NCBI GenBank assembly: GCA_034766995.1
Contig: CM068313.1
Span: 15,138,512-15,202,511, forward strand
Direction of reading: 5' to 3'
DNA: 64,000 bases
Source of the DNA: Acanthacorydalis orientalis
Taxonomy: Eukaryota; Arthropoda; Insecta; Megaloptera; Corydalidae
In this document: positions 24,125-36,019 of the stretch, piece after piece
Numbering within the stretch: the stretch's first letter is position 1
Layout of the letters: each line of letters opens with the position of its first letter
Made by a program: the position numbers and the translations under genes
The notes under the pieces: model-generated
What the model was told of the DNA's origin: nothing
The model's input: the letters and a program-made list of their open reading frames with translations, nothing else
Database searches by the model: none

Positions 24125-25752
24125 TATATTATTAGTTGTACAATACATAAATAAAATCAACACATTTTGTATCACTCACAATTTTTTACAAAACAAAAAT
24201 TTTTTGTTATTCGTTTCATTTAGTATCAAAAAGAATAATTTAAACATTTATTTTCTTAAAAAAATATTTAGTATTTTGAAAACAAATATAATTCATTAAT
24301 AGAAACTCTCAGAGATAATCATACTCCAAACAAATAACGTTATTCATTGATTCTTCAGAAGTAAATTTTGAAGAATCAGTGCATCTACTCTATATCGGAA
24401 ATATAAGAACGTATCGGTGCAATTAACACATGCAGTACAAACAGAGGAATCATGTAACAGCATGAAATTTGTAATGATTATGAAAAATATTCTTGGCCAA
24501 TCTGTAACAATTTAGAAGTGTTTTTTTTAAATTGATTCACATATTAGCTATGCCCTATATTATTACTTTTGTGTGAATTGGAAGGAAAGGAGGAAATAAT
24601 GACCGAAAAAGAGAAACACTGATTCCATAAAATAAAAATAGGGTAAACCAGCTATTAATTAGACACGAAAATAATTACTTATCGCCAAATCAATAAAATA
24701 TTAAAATTAAAATTAAGGAAGAACTAATTGTTGGTTCTCAAATAAGAAATTAGAGCAAAATGTACTTTTAGCAGACCCGATAAATGAAATGAAAAAAATA
24801 CATTTCAATTATTTGTCAAAACAAAATTTGTCAAAATTCAAAAACATTATTACGAATTTCTTCGAAAACTACAGAGTAGAAAATCGACCAGAAATAATAA
24901 CTGCTTTTCTAAAGACCTGCATAAAATAGAATGTAATTACTTAAAATAAATTTTCTAGTTTCATATTTGGATTGTTCTCCAAAGACTAGTCAATGATTAG
25001 CACTGAAAACTATTCTGAAAGATATCTTCATCACACAAAAGATGTATAAAGCTAAATGAACTTCAATCAGTCAATTAAATATGTCTAACAGTGAACAGAG
25101 ATATTTTACTGACAAAATACAGCATAAAATCAACAGATTATATTTTAATTAATGCATTAACTATTTATACTAGTTACTAAAATTTAAATCAAGACAAAAA
25201 AATATTATGTGTTGGTCAATTGATTTAAGTGTCATTAATTTATATAAAAAATTAATATACAAATGAACAGAAAATTCAATTCTTATAAGACAATGTGTAC
25301 ATAAAAAAATAAAACTAATTTAACATAGTAGATATTTATTATTCTCTTATTTCGCTAAATGTAAACAATACACTTTATTGAAATTTATACGTTGTATAAA
25401 TTCAGTACCAAAATTATGAGCAATAAATCGCAAATATTAAGAAATATATTATAGAGATAATACTTAAATTTTCAAGTATCCATTCAACAAAGTGCCTGAT
25501 AGTTATTATTACGTTTTATTATACTTTGTGCACCTCAATATATTAAAGAACATAAACATAAATAAAAAACGGTATATTAAAGAAAATGTACAACGTGCAC
25601 GGCCAGGAATGCATTCTTGCATTACATCCGTTTTATGTAAATCCCAATTTATATTGCATTTATTTAAAATATGAAAATGTGCACAATATCCTTGAAATAA
25701 ATGTCACACAACATTGTGAATTATTTTTATGTGTTTGTATAAAATAGCTTTC

Positions 25753-25755
<3 letters not shown>

Positions 25756-25794
<39 letters not shown>
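25756..25794. repeat. (TA)n microsatellite
   Basis: Clean TA repeat. Confidence 0.96.
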
Positions 25795-25797
<3 letters not shown>

Positions 25798-26742
25798 TTT
25801 ATGTATCAACGGTATTTTCAGTTAGTTGATCCGGAAAATCAATTTGCATGCCGTAAAACCGTACACGAATGGAACCAAATTCAAGAGATTGTGAATTGTA
25901 ACACGCAGTCGGACCAACGTATGGTATTCGAGCCGAACTGTTTATTTTTTCCAATATGTTTTACAGCATTTTTTTAATATTTTATGATTATACTTCGTTA
26001 CCGGTACGGAAAATAAGTCTGTTGATATATTCGTTAACCGATAGAAGTAGCAGAATGTATAAATGATAACACGATTTATATTTAGATTGAATTTTTATTT
26101 GTTTTATGGAAAAATTTTTTTTTAGAATCAGTTCAATATAAAACAGACGTAATCAGTCGATCGATCAGTACCTACTTTTACTTTACAGGACTTGTTTGCA
26201 TTGAGATGAACTTTTCAACTTAATACAAACAGATCGTTCTGAACGAAAATAAATGTACAGAAGTTTGATAAAACTTTTTTTATAACTTTTGTATAGAATA
26301 TGTATATGAAATCCGTTTTTTTTGAGAAATATTTTCGTTTATCTACATTGTTAGTAATATCATTAAAGTAGATAAATGTTTTTTTTTTGTTGAAACAGGG
26401 AGAATGAAATCAAATAAACAAATATAATAACAGTTTTTAGAAAACGTTTAATTTTATAATTTTTATTAAAATAAATTCGTTTTTAATTTTAGTATAAATT
26501 TTAATTTAACCTAATATTTACCTTCAAATGAAAAAAAATAACTATCTTATTACAAAACAGTATTTAACCTCAGTTCAAAACTGTAACTGTGGCATACAAA
26601 AGATTCAATAAATTTTTGTGCTGAATTTTTTAAAAAACTAAATCTTATTTTGTTTATCTGTTTTAAAATGAGCTAATTTATTATATGATTATTCTCATTA
26701 ATTTCTGTATTTTAATGCCGTGTTGTCTTCTTTCTTGTTTAA

Positions 26743-26794
26743 TATTATATATATATATATGTAGATATATAGATAGATAGATAGATAGATATAC
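26743..26794. repeat. (TA)n and (GATA)n compound microsatellite
   Basis: TA units followed by about six GATA units. Confidence 0.95.
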
Positions 26795-27301
26795 TAAAAA
26801 AATTTCCTTTCTCAAATTATTATACATGTGTACACAATGCAATAAAGTGATAACTGAAATAAATATAATCTATATCAAAATATAAAAATGAATTTAAAAT
26901 ATAAACTGAGCACTAACGAATTATAATTTTAATTACAAAATTAATATAAACAAACCTATATAGTGACTTCAATAAAAACGCTAATTTCACACAATTTAAA
27001 TACTCAATTTAGTTGAAATAATACATAGTTGTGTATTTAAAGCTCGTACAAGGAACGGCCACAGCGGAGATAACGAAGACCATAAAACTACATTGGCTTT
27101 ATATTCATACGTTTTTTTTTCTTGGGGGAACATCAAGCAAAATGACTACTATCTGTCTTTTATATGGAGATAATAAAAGGACTATGTTTGGGTGGCTAGA
27201 CATAAGGGGAATATTCTTGTCATTCGTGTTTGTCTTTTTCTTTATGTGCCAGTATTTTTTTCCTTTTTAAATAACTCTTAAACGCGACCGGTTACATACA
27301 T

Positions 27302-27329
27302 ACTATATATACATACTACATATACATAT

Positions 27330-27363
<34 letters not shown>

Positions 27364-27373
27364 GGTGTGTGTA
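27302..27373. repeat. (TA)n/(TG)n compound microsatellite
   Basis: TATATACATA units, a TA core, then TGTATGTG and GTGTGTG. Confidence 0.95.
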
Positions 27374-27499
27374 GTATACGTTTATATAAAATATACATAT
27401 ATTATAAGTCTTAATATTAACAAAATATATCTTATATACATTTTATTAAAAAAAAATGTTTTCATAAAAAATTCTCTTCATTATTAATATTTCTTAATA

Positions 27500-28095
27500 G
27501 TATAATATTCATAATTTAGAGTTCTGAGTTGTGAAGTTGGAGGACTAGGGCACGAATCAAGGCATATATTTCAAAAGCGAAGGTTTGGGGGCCAAAACTT
27601 AAAAGACAAGTGTCAAAGGTCCGAATTCAAAGATCAGAAGTTACAAGTCGTATGTCCCAGATCATATATACGAAATTATAAGTCCATAGGTCAAAAGTCA
27701 GTCGTCATAGATCGAGCTCAGAGGTACGAAGTGAGAGTTGTGTTATAGATAATATAATTTTTGTATCATTGTTACAGCAATAATACAATATATACAAACA
27801 ATACAATAGATACAGCAATAATACAATACGTATTTTGAAAAATGTAATATTCAGAGTTCGGAGTTGTGAGTTCAAAGGTAATGAGAATAGGTCATAGGTC
27901 AAGTTCCATAGAACAAAGACAATGGACCAAAAATCATAGCTCGGAGACCAAAGATCATAGGCTACATGTTAAGTGTCATATGTCGCAGGGCGCAGGTCTT
28001 GGGTTATGGGTTATAGGTCATAAAACTGAGGTCAGAGTTGCGAGTTGATAGTTAAGTGATAGATAATATAATTTTCATATCGTTGGTATAGCAAT
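27500..28095. repeat. Degenerate AGGTCA-like repeat tract in two larger units
   Basis: Two tracts, about 27515-27740 and 27853-28060, are built from degenerate 6-8 base words related to AGGTCA (AGGTCATAGGTCA, AGGTCAAAAGTCA, AGATCATAGGC, AAGGTCCGAA). Each tract starts with GAGTTCTGAGTTGTGA or GAGTTCGGAGTTGTGA and ends before GATAGATAATATAATTTT. The whole unit is therefore tandemly repeated with a period of roughly 320-340 bases. Strand composition is skewed, with far more G than C on the plus strand. It is a minisatellite-like structure with no sign of coding. Confidence 0.75.
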
Positions 28096-28118
28096 ATATA
28101 CATTACATACATACGTGT

Positions 28119-28147
28119 ACATATATATATATATATATATATGTATG

Positions 28148-28179
<32 letters not shown>

Positions 28180-28180
28180 A
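28119..28180. repeat. (TA)n/(TG)n compound microsatellite
   Basis: It immediately precedes the point where LINE homology begins. Confidence 0.95.
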
Positions 28181-28195
28181 GGGAAGTGTTCGGTA

Positions 28196-29263
28196 GTGAG
28201 GGAAGTAATTAGCCGGTCAAATGAATACCCAATACCACGATGTATTGGATTTATAGACTATGAAAAGGCTTTCAACTCTATCACTACATCATCAGTCATA
28301 TCTGCATTGAGGAACCAGGGTATAGAGGACACATACATCGAGTTAATAGATGAGATTTACAAAAATACAACCTTGATGGTGAAATTAAAGGAAGAAATAA
28401 AAAAGATAAAAATCAGAAAAGATATCAGACAGGGAGATGCAATTTCGCCGAAATTATTTACTGCAGCTTTAAAAGATGTATTCAACACGCTCGACAGGGA
28501 GGACAAAGAAATCGAAACAAAAGGCAAAATTTTAAGTCGCATCCGGTTTGCTGATGATAAATTTATCTTCGAAAATACTCTGGAAAAGCTGAAAAAGAAG
28601 ATAAAAGAAATAGATTATGCCAGTTAAAAAATTAGTCTAAAGATGGATCACGCAGAAACAAAAAATTGTTCAATGAATTTGTCTGCCTGAAGAAAATTGA
28701 AAGAAAAGGAACAGAGATGGAAGTTACATAGTATGTCTTATCTAGGTTACCTTATATGGAGATATATCATTCATTGAAGACGTAAACAGGAGAATAAAAG
28801 AGTTCGTTTGTCCTCGATATTTAAATCAACAATCCCACTTTAATGAAGACAAAAATATTTCATCAATGTACTCGTATACTACCAGTCCTTACGTACGGCA
28901 GCAAAACATGGGTACCTAACGCCGAAATCATTGAAACACCAGACAACACAGAGAAGTATGGAAAGAGGCATCCCAGGAATAACAAGAAGAGATAGGAAAA
29001 GAATAAAATCGATACGAAACAGACAGGAGTCACAGATGTAATAAGAAGAAAAAAAGAGTCCGAAATGACAATGGGCGGGGCATTTTGCATGAAGAGAAGG
29101 CAACCGATGGACAACAGAAATTATTAACTGAAAACCAAGGAATATAAAGAGACCAATGAACAGGTGGAATAAAGAAATTAAAATTTTTATTGAAAATCAG
29201 TGAAAAAGAGAGGTATTTAATCGTACAAAATGAAAAATCATAGAAGAGGCCTCTATATAGAAA
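28196..29263 (+). mobile_element. 5'-truncated RTE-clade LINE with reverse transcriptase relic
   Basis: An uninterrupted frame at 28196-28627 covers the core of a non-LTR reverse transcriptase: CIGFIDYEKAFNSITTSSVI (motif A), KDIRQGDAISPKLFTAALKD (motif B) and RIRFADDKFIFENTLEKLKK (motif C, with FADD). Downstream in broken frames are LPVLTYGSKTW, GVTDVIRRKK, a WAGH-type segment and RPMNRWNKEIK, the usual C-terminal landmarks of insect RTE-type elements. The endonuclease domain is missing. It is flanked on both sides by TA arrays and is inactive. Confidence 0.85.
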
Positions 29264-29284
29264 TGAATTGATAGAGGCTGCTGC

Positions 29285-29310
29285 TATATATATATATACA
29301 CATTTATATT

Positions 29311-29344
<34 letters not shown>

Positions 29345-29348
29345 CACA

Positions 29349-29379
<31 letters not shown>

Positions 29380-29390
29380 GGATATATGTA
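29285..29390. repeat. (TA)n microsatellite at the LINE 3' end
   Basis: TA units with CACATT and ATTT interruptions, starting within about 20 bases of the end of LINE homology. It may be the LINE tail or an insertion target. Confidence 0.93.
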
Positions 29391-30012
29391 CACATGAAAA
29401 ATATTATATGTTTGTGGTGTCTATGCGCAAAGTTTAACTTCAAGTACTGTCGTAAATTTTCCATAATATTTTTGTATACTGAATATAGTTCTGTGTATAT
29501 CCTCAGAGGAGTTGACGGTGAAGCATCGTATCTTGTGGTTAGGTTGCGAAAAACATCATACAGATAACTTCATAAAAACGGACTTGTTAAAGGATTAATA
29601 TATTGATCTTGACATGTTCAACTTTTTATCGTATTTTTTTATTATTTCTCGGCTTTCTAAGAAATCTTGAACGATTTGATAAACGTAATACATTTCATTA
29701 AAAATTACTGAACTTATAGCAGTTAAGTTTACTTAATAATAATTTATTTTTTATGATTTTATTTAATATTGATGCACTTTCAGTGGAAAAAATACATGAT
29801 AAAAAGAATAAAAAATGATCTTCATACTTTTATTTGCCACAATATTTTATTAAGCTCTTATTAATTCTGTCAAGTGGAAATAGTAATTACAGTACTTAAT
29901 TATGCTATGACATATATTTATATAATGATGTGTGGTTTTTTTTTCATATCGTATCAACTAACTGAATACAAATTCTGTTTATAGACTTTTTATTCTATAT
30001 CTTGTTATTTAA

Positions 30013-30069
<57 letters not shown>

Positions 30070-30875
30070 GTACGTATATAATACTTTTAAGATTACTTAA
30101 ATTATTTAATTAATCTTACACACTGAGAAAACATTTAAAATTATCTTAAAAATGACTTCTTTAAACTTCAAGCAGATTTTTAATTAAACTAGGTGACTTG
30201 TTTATTAAATCAAACAGAATATAATAAGTATACTAACTACTATTAAAGAAAATAAAATACTTTAGAAATTTTCTAATTAAATGTTTTTTAAAACAGATCT
30301 TATTCTCGAAAACTAAACACACCAAATAGTAAGATAAGATGAACACAAAACAATAAATTATGAAAGAAATATTTAATACCAATAAAGTTCTGAATAATTT
30401 TTTAATTTATTTTTGTGCAATTATATTATGTGGCCTGACAAAGTACTATTAAGTATCAAAATTTCAAATAAAAACTTACTAAAAGTTTCTCTGATCAGTT
30501 TTTCACTCGCAAAAAACCGAAGATGATTTTTTTTAATCTGAATATTCAATAATTCATTACTGATTATTCTCTTTATTACTTTGATTCATTCCGATGGCTC
30601 TTTATATCATCGTCGAGATAGAACCAACTTTTCTATATCTTTTTTTTTGACTTATTGTTCTGTACATTGTAAATTGAAAAATGATAAATTCATTACCGAA
30701 ATGCATTTAATAATTATCATAATTATTAAAAATTAATTATTGAAAATTTTATTCAGAAGGATTTTTATTTGGTTTATTGGAAGAGGAAAAAATGTGAAGG
30801 TGAATTAATATTTTTTATCCTAAAAATATCTGTAAAAGTGAGTTAAATTTTATTTTTGTCCTACTTTTATTTTTT
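29391..30875. other. A+T-rich non-coding stretch
   Basis: One TA array at 30016-30080. Nothing else is recognised. Confidence 0.62.
30016..30080. repeat. (TA)n/(TG)n compound microsatellite
   Basis: TA core followed by TGTGTGTG. Confidence 0.96.
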
Positions 30876-31154
30876 AACCATTTCTCGACGGTGGAACTGA
30901 TCGTCAGTACGCTACCGATGAATGAAACGTCGTGCTATTAGTGCACACTGTATGCGTAAAAAGTATCTCACATTTTTGGAGCTCCCCTTAGGAACCATGT
31001 CATACTTAAAATAAAATAATGTGTCTAGTGCGTACCACTCAAATGGCGTGGCGCTATAGCTCACTAATTCCGGATATAGCCGGCGTTAGCCACTGTGAAA
31101 CATTTTATGGATACCAAATATAGCCGGCGCTAGCCGTGAAGGGGTAAATATTAA
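30876..31154. mobile_element. TTAA-type MITE with internal GC-rich repeats
   Basis: The left end is TTAACCATTTCTCGACGGTG. The right end, in reverse, is TTTACCCCTTCACGGCTAGC. Inside, TATAGCCGGCGTTAGCC and TATAGCCGGCGCTAGCC occur as direct copies 45 bases apart near the right end. The element is much less A+T-rich than its flanks. The size of about 270 bases, TTAA at the left and absence of coding suggest a piggyBac-type MITE. The right target site is imperfect. Confidence 0.55.
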
Positions 31155-31637
31155 AAAAAAAATGTTCAAATTTTTTCTGACAACATTTTAAAAACGAACA
31201 TAAAAATAACTTTACTTTCAAATGCATGTTTTAGTATTAAAATAGACAATAACAGAATATTTTCATAAAGTAACATGTACTCGTATGCTAGTGTAGTGTT
31301 AATTTATTTGTGAAAACTGATAACATTTTCAAAGAAAAATTATTAATTATATAAACAGAATAGTTTCGTTATAACGTAAGTTTATCTTAAAGTTTGCCAA
31401 AATTAATTGAATATAAATTCATAAAGCTTCCATAATTTGTCAGCCTGTATAAACAAATCTGTTTTATTTTGAATAGAGGTCAAATTCGAAAATGATATTT
31501 CAAAACTGTGCGTGCTACTGAGTTGCATGCACATTAAAGAATAAATAGTAGAAATATGAAACTCTCTTCACGTTTGTTCCGACATAGATCAAAATTCAGC
31601 CAATACGTTCCTCTTTAAATATTTATTACATCTGACA

Positions 31638-31672
<35 letters not shown>

Positions 31673-32693
31673 TAAGAACACAACATACGAATGACATAGC
31701 CGAATAAAATATTCATTTATGAAATATTCATCGCGCTGAACTGTAGAAAAATGCGTCTGATATGAAAGGAAGATGAAAAAAGGATAAGAGAAAAAACACT
31801 CAAAAACAACGAACCTACTTTTTAAATTATGAATATATACATATGTCATCCTTCAACAGGTTACGTTAAAAAATTATGAGACGGCGGAATACATTTCCTT
31901 ATTTATTAGTTATTCCGTATATCTAGACGAGATTTCTTTAAATCGATACCGGGATGTATAAAAAATAAATGGAATGTTTTCTTTTACGGTCTATTTACAA
32001 TACTGATAGATACGGTAAATTATTTTCATACGATACTTTTTTATTCAATCGGGACGTTTACTAAAAAAAAAGTATACGTTTTTGTTTCATTTTATCACAG
32101 TGTGAAGTGTAATGTTTATTAGCAGTGAATAGAAATAAATTCTAGCTCGTCCATCATTATCTTTTTTTTTGAAGACTACTCGTCGAAAATAATAATTTGA
32201 AGCTTGCATACATGATCAATCATTTACTGAACATTACTTCGAAAATTGTTTTATATTTCATCGAAAACAGGAACATAAAAGAAACACTATACATATATAC
32301 TAAGAAATTGATGCGGACGTTTATGTGCATTTATCACAAAAGTTTACAACGTGATGCCTTTGGCAGATTACAACACAATAGATACAAATTCAAGAAGTAT
32401 AGTTTAAAGTTTGTAAGATATTGTGAGATATAGTTTATTTGTTGATGTAGCTTCGAAAACTTTTCGTTTTATCGATATCTTTCGAAAATCGTTATTTTTG
32501 ATTTCTAATACATATTATGTTTGTTTCATGATACATTTTTCAGTCATTCAAAAATTTATCAGATTTTAAATTACAACCGAAAAAAAACTATTATTATTAT
32601 TTAAGTTTATTCTTTCTCTAATCTTATGTGTAACTTCTTTTCTCTTAAAAAAGCATAAAAATGTTTATTATATGCATGAAATATAGTGGAACC
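31155..32693. other. A+T-rich non-coding stretch
   Basis: One TA array at 31636-31672. Frames at 31589-31849 (minus) and 32197-32433 (plus) have no domain and are not supported as genes. Confidence 0.6.
31636..31672. repeat. (TA)n microsatellite
   Basis: Clean TA repeat. Confidence 0.95.
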
Positions 32694-33546
32694 ACGTTTA
32701 TCTGGGTACCGTTTTTCTGGTTTATCCGGATTAAATTTATAATAAGCTTGAAAGTGATCTTTTTTACAAGATACTATCAGAAAAAAAACCTTAGTTTCGA
32801 AATTAGAAGACTCGATTACAAGTAACAAAAAAAGAAAAGAGAGGAGGACATTGCTTGCTAGCAATATTGCTGCAGGAAAACAATTTACCCCGTGTATTGG
32901 TTGGAAAATCTGTTAAATCACGTGCTTTAAAACATACAAACACTTTTTCTTTGCCAGTTGTTTACAAGTCCCTAAAAAGAGCTCGGATGGATAGCACGAT
33001 TTTTAAGGAATGATATTTTCCCATTTTATTGCCATGTATACAAAGTCACTTAAAAAATAAGGTTTTCCATTGAAAGTGATATTGTTAGTTGACAATGCCC
33101 TATCTCACCAAACAGAAGAAGAACTTGCTTAATGGGAGTATCAAAGTTAAATTTCTTCTCCTTAATATAACATCAATAATACAGCTCATGGATTAAGGAG
33201 TTCTTGAAACTTTAAAATATCATTACAGAAAGCAGTTGCTTAATAAAATTATTGAACAGAAATCTGAAGAAAATGAAGAAAGAGGCGTAGTCTCCATTTT
33301 GAAATCAATCAATCAACATCAAGGCCATAATTTACATGGTTGCTTCATTCAGAATTCAAGTGAGTGAATCTACAATTGTACTGATACTGAATGTAGATAC
33401 ATCTTTTGCTTTGTTCTGTTAATATTGTTGTAAAAGTAAATAAAATGTATATAAACTGTAATTTACATCGTTAACGATTTTTTCAGATTATCGGTCATCC
33501 GGATCGAACCCGATCCCGTTTGAGACAGATAAACGGGGTTCCAATC
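32694..33546 (+). mobile_element. Tigger/pogo transposon relic 1
   Basis: The left end is TAGTGGAACCACGTTTATCT and the right end, in reverse, is GATTGGAACCCCGTTTATCT. Both are Tigger-type termini flanked by TA. Plus-strand coding relics are LVGKSVKSRALKH, ILLVDNALSHQTEEELA (DDE segment with the second Asp) and, one frame over, IKVKFLLLNITSIIQLMD followed by GVLETLKYHYRKQLLNKII, the conserved PPNTT.LIQPMDQGV region of pogo transposases with LLN replacing PPN. The N-terminal DNA-binding part is gone and total length is 853 bases. Inactive. Confidence 0.85.
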
Positions 33547-34787
33547 TATGACCAAACATATGACCGAAATCAATTCAAATTTAGAAATATTTAATAAATT
33601 TCTATAATAATATTGTAAAACACTAAAATCTATAAAATAATTCTGTTTATTAATTAAATATTAAAACAATATTTAAGTGCACATATAATTTCTTACTGAA
33701 ATATTTTAATCGTTTATAAATTCAAATTAATGATTTTTGACTTCAGTTGCGAATGGAATAAAATATATATTCTTATTCAAGCACTTGAGATGGAGTTTTA
33801 AAATAAAAGTTTCGTTTGTTCATTTTCTGGATGAAAAGTGATATAGATTCGTATAAAGTTCATCTTTTAACCTATTGGTCAAGAGTTCGATGTCCTCATC
33901 CCTAAACTATGGTAATCTGGTTTTCTTATCGATTTATAAAGAATAATAAAAAGCTTTCTCAACAAGTATTATATATATATATTTATTACGATTTACATTA
34001 TTTCTCTTTAAAGAAAATGTTTTTATTTTTTTGATCATTCCACTCAAATTAAAATTTCTATATAAAATATATTACAAAACATATTAGAACTACAGATTCA
34101 ATTTATTTAATATAAATGATCTTAAACTTTTACTTGTACTGATGAAGACTTGCTAAAAGTAAAGTTATAATTTTCTGGGTAATTTATTACAATAAAGATT
34201 TAATTAATGAAATGTTTGAAACGAGTTTACATAAGTAAATAGTTCTAGTTCCAAATCTACCAAAGTTAGAAATTCACACAAAACAATTTCTTAATCCACT
34301 ACACATACAAGTTAAGGTAAGTCGAGTAAACAAAACAGAACTACAAGTTCTAAAATTTCAAATTCATGCTGTGACAAGGTTTACCAAACTACATAAATGT
34401 ACATTTATTTGTCTGATAACATATTTGAATACATTTTCACGAAAGCAAACAAATGTTAGTGAAATATATAGAAATTGTTTCGATTCAACTATCAATATAT
34501 CGATATAATCATTTAATTTATGGAAAAATGGTAACATATTTATTCGTATGCCAATAATTTTTAAATGCTTTTAATCCAATATACACCATTGCATCAATCA
34601 GAGAATAAATAGAGCGATAAATCAGATAGTATGTATTTGACAATGTAAAATATATTTCCGGTCGTTGAATTGTAATTCATTTAAATGTAACGGCTGAATG
34701 GATACTTTAATGTTTAAAAACGTGTCAACAGCAGATGAATTCATTATTTTTATTCACTATCGTTGTCAGTTAAATACTTAATTAAAG

Positions 34788-34838
<51 letters not shown>

Positions 34839-35085
34839 GAGTATTTGTATTTTTTAAGAATAAATTGAAAAAAAAATAATAAAAATTATGAACCGATAAA
34901 AAAGTTCACTTCTGACAATTTATAAGATTTTCATCCAAACAATTTCAAAATAAGTATAAGATAAAGTAAATTTCCCACAAACAAAGGAACAATCCAAATA
35001 TATTACTATGATTTATATTCAAGCAGTGAGAGAAATAATAATCCAGTCAAATTAATCAAGAATGATCAAGTAGCAATTTGTTTTA
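33547..35085. other. A+T-rich non-coding stretch
   Basis: A TA array lies at 34790-34834. I could not find the left end of the Tigger relic that follows. A consensus donor-like AAGGTAAGTC at about 34314 stands alone and is not taken as an exon boundary. Confidence 0.58.
34790..34834. repeat. (TA)n microsatellite
   Basis: Clean TA repeat. Confidence 0.96.
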
Positions 35086-35089
35086 AATT

Positions 35090-36019
35090 TATAGATTATG
35101 AACAATCCTTTCGATTATTCAACGTTGTTATACTGTTATCATTCATAACAATGACCAGACTGTGAATTCTAACGTTACAACCCTCATCAAGTCTATGGAT
35201 CAGGGAGTGTCCGCAGGTTTCAAGTAAAAGTATACAAGTTTTTATTGCGTACAGTCTTTGAAGAAGACACAGATTTAAAAACATTTTATAAAAAATTAAC
35301 AATCGAGGATTCAATGTATTCTGCAGTAGAAAGTTGGTCGTAAATAACAATTTTGACTACAATAAGATCTTGGGGGAAGTTATTTCCAGATATTGTTGCA
35401 CCTGAAAACGACGGTATCGAGAATAAAGACTCTGATCGAGTTATTCCAGTGTCACTAACATAAACTGTGTAAAATATTATCGGTTTTGAAGAGATTGGTG
35501 AAGATGATCATGAAGAATGGCTGAAAATAAATGAGGAAGACCCAGGATACGATATCAAACGCAACACAACTATATTATCAGAAACTCTGGGAAATATCTC
35601 CACTAACGATGAGAGTGATGAGGAATCTGTTACCAAAGTTTCAACGTCAACAAAAGTATCTTTTGCAGATGCCCTTTCATGTTCAGAAATATTAGAGTAT
35701 CTCGATCAAAAAGAAGACACTAATTATAGTCAAATTTTTGGCGTTAGGAAAATTCGGATGTCAATTTAAGCGTCAAACACTTCTGACTGATTTTTTCACA
35801 AAATACCAGAGAAATACATATTTTAAATACAGATATGGAACTGAAATGTGTCTACTAATATTTTTATATAGTGCAAAAAAATAAACTTGAAATATGTATG
35901 TAAAAATATCTTTTAATTGTCGTTTTATTGTATTTTATTAGTTTATTCGATTATCCGTGTTTTTCGATTTTCCACCAGTGCCACCCCCGTCATTAGCACA
36001 GATAATCGAAGCTCTGCTG
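35090..36019 (+). mobile_element. Tigger/pogo transposon relic 2, 5' truncated
   Basis: Plus-strand coding relics in order are NVTTLIKSMDQGVSAGFK (the PPN.T.LIQPMDQGV motif with S for P), then LKTFYKKLTIEDSMYSAVES and IVAPENDGIENKDSD. The long open run that follows reads GFEEIGEDDHEEWLKINEED, PGYDIKRNTTI and STSTKVSFADALSCSEILEY, ending in a stop at 35767. This matches the C-terminal tail of insect Tigger/jerky-like transposases. The 3' terminus at about 35940-36019 reads, in reverse, CAGCAGAGCTTCGATTATCT, a Tigger-type end different from relic 1. The catalytic region and left end are missing. The acidic C-terminal tail is the best preserved part. Confidence 0.8.

Larger units (their letters stand above)
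24125..27495. other. A+T-rich non-coding stretch
   Basis: It holds TA/GATA arrays (25756, 26743, 27302) and otherwise nothing I can support. Bases 25800-25960 are less A+T-rich and open for about 60 codons beyond a TA array, with no domain. Confidence 0.6.

Noticed and set aside
27889..27901. Perfect DR1 nuclear-receptor element AGGTCA-T-AGGTCA
   Set aside because: Not annotated as a regulatory site because it lies in a tract built from the same degenerate word, where such matches arise without function.
34300..34325. Consensus donor AAGGTAAGTC
   Set aside because: No open exon or acceptor upstream; isolated matches are expected in 64 kb.
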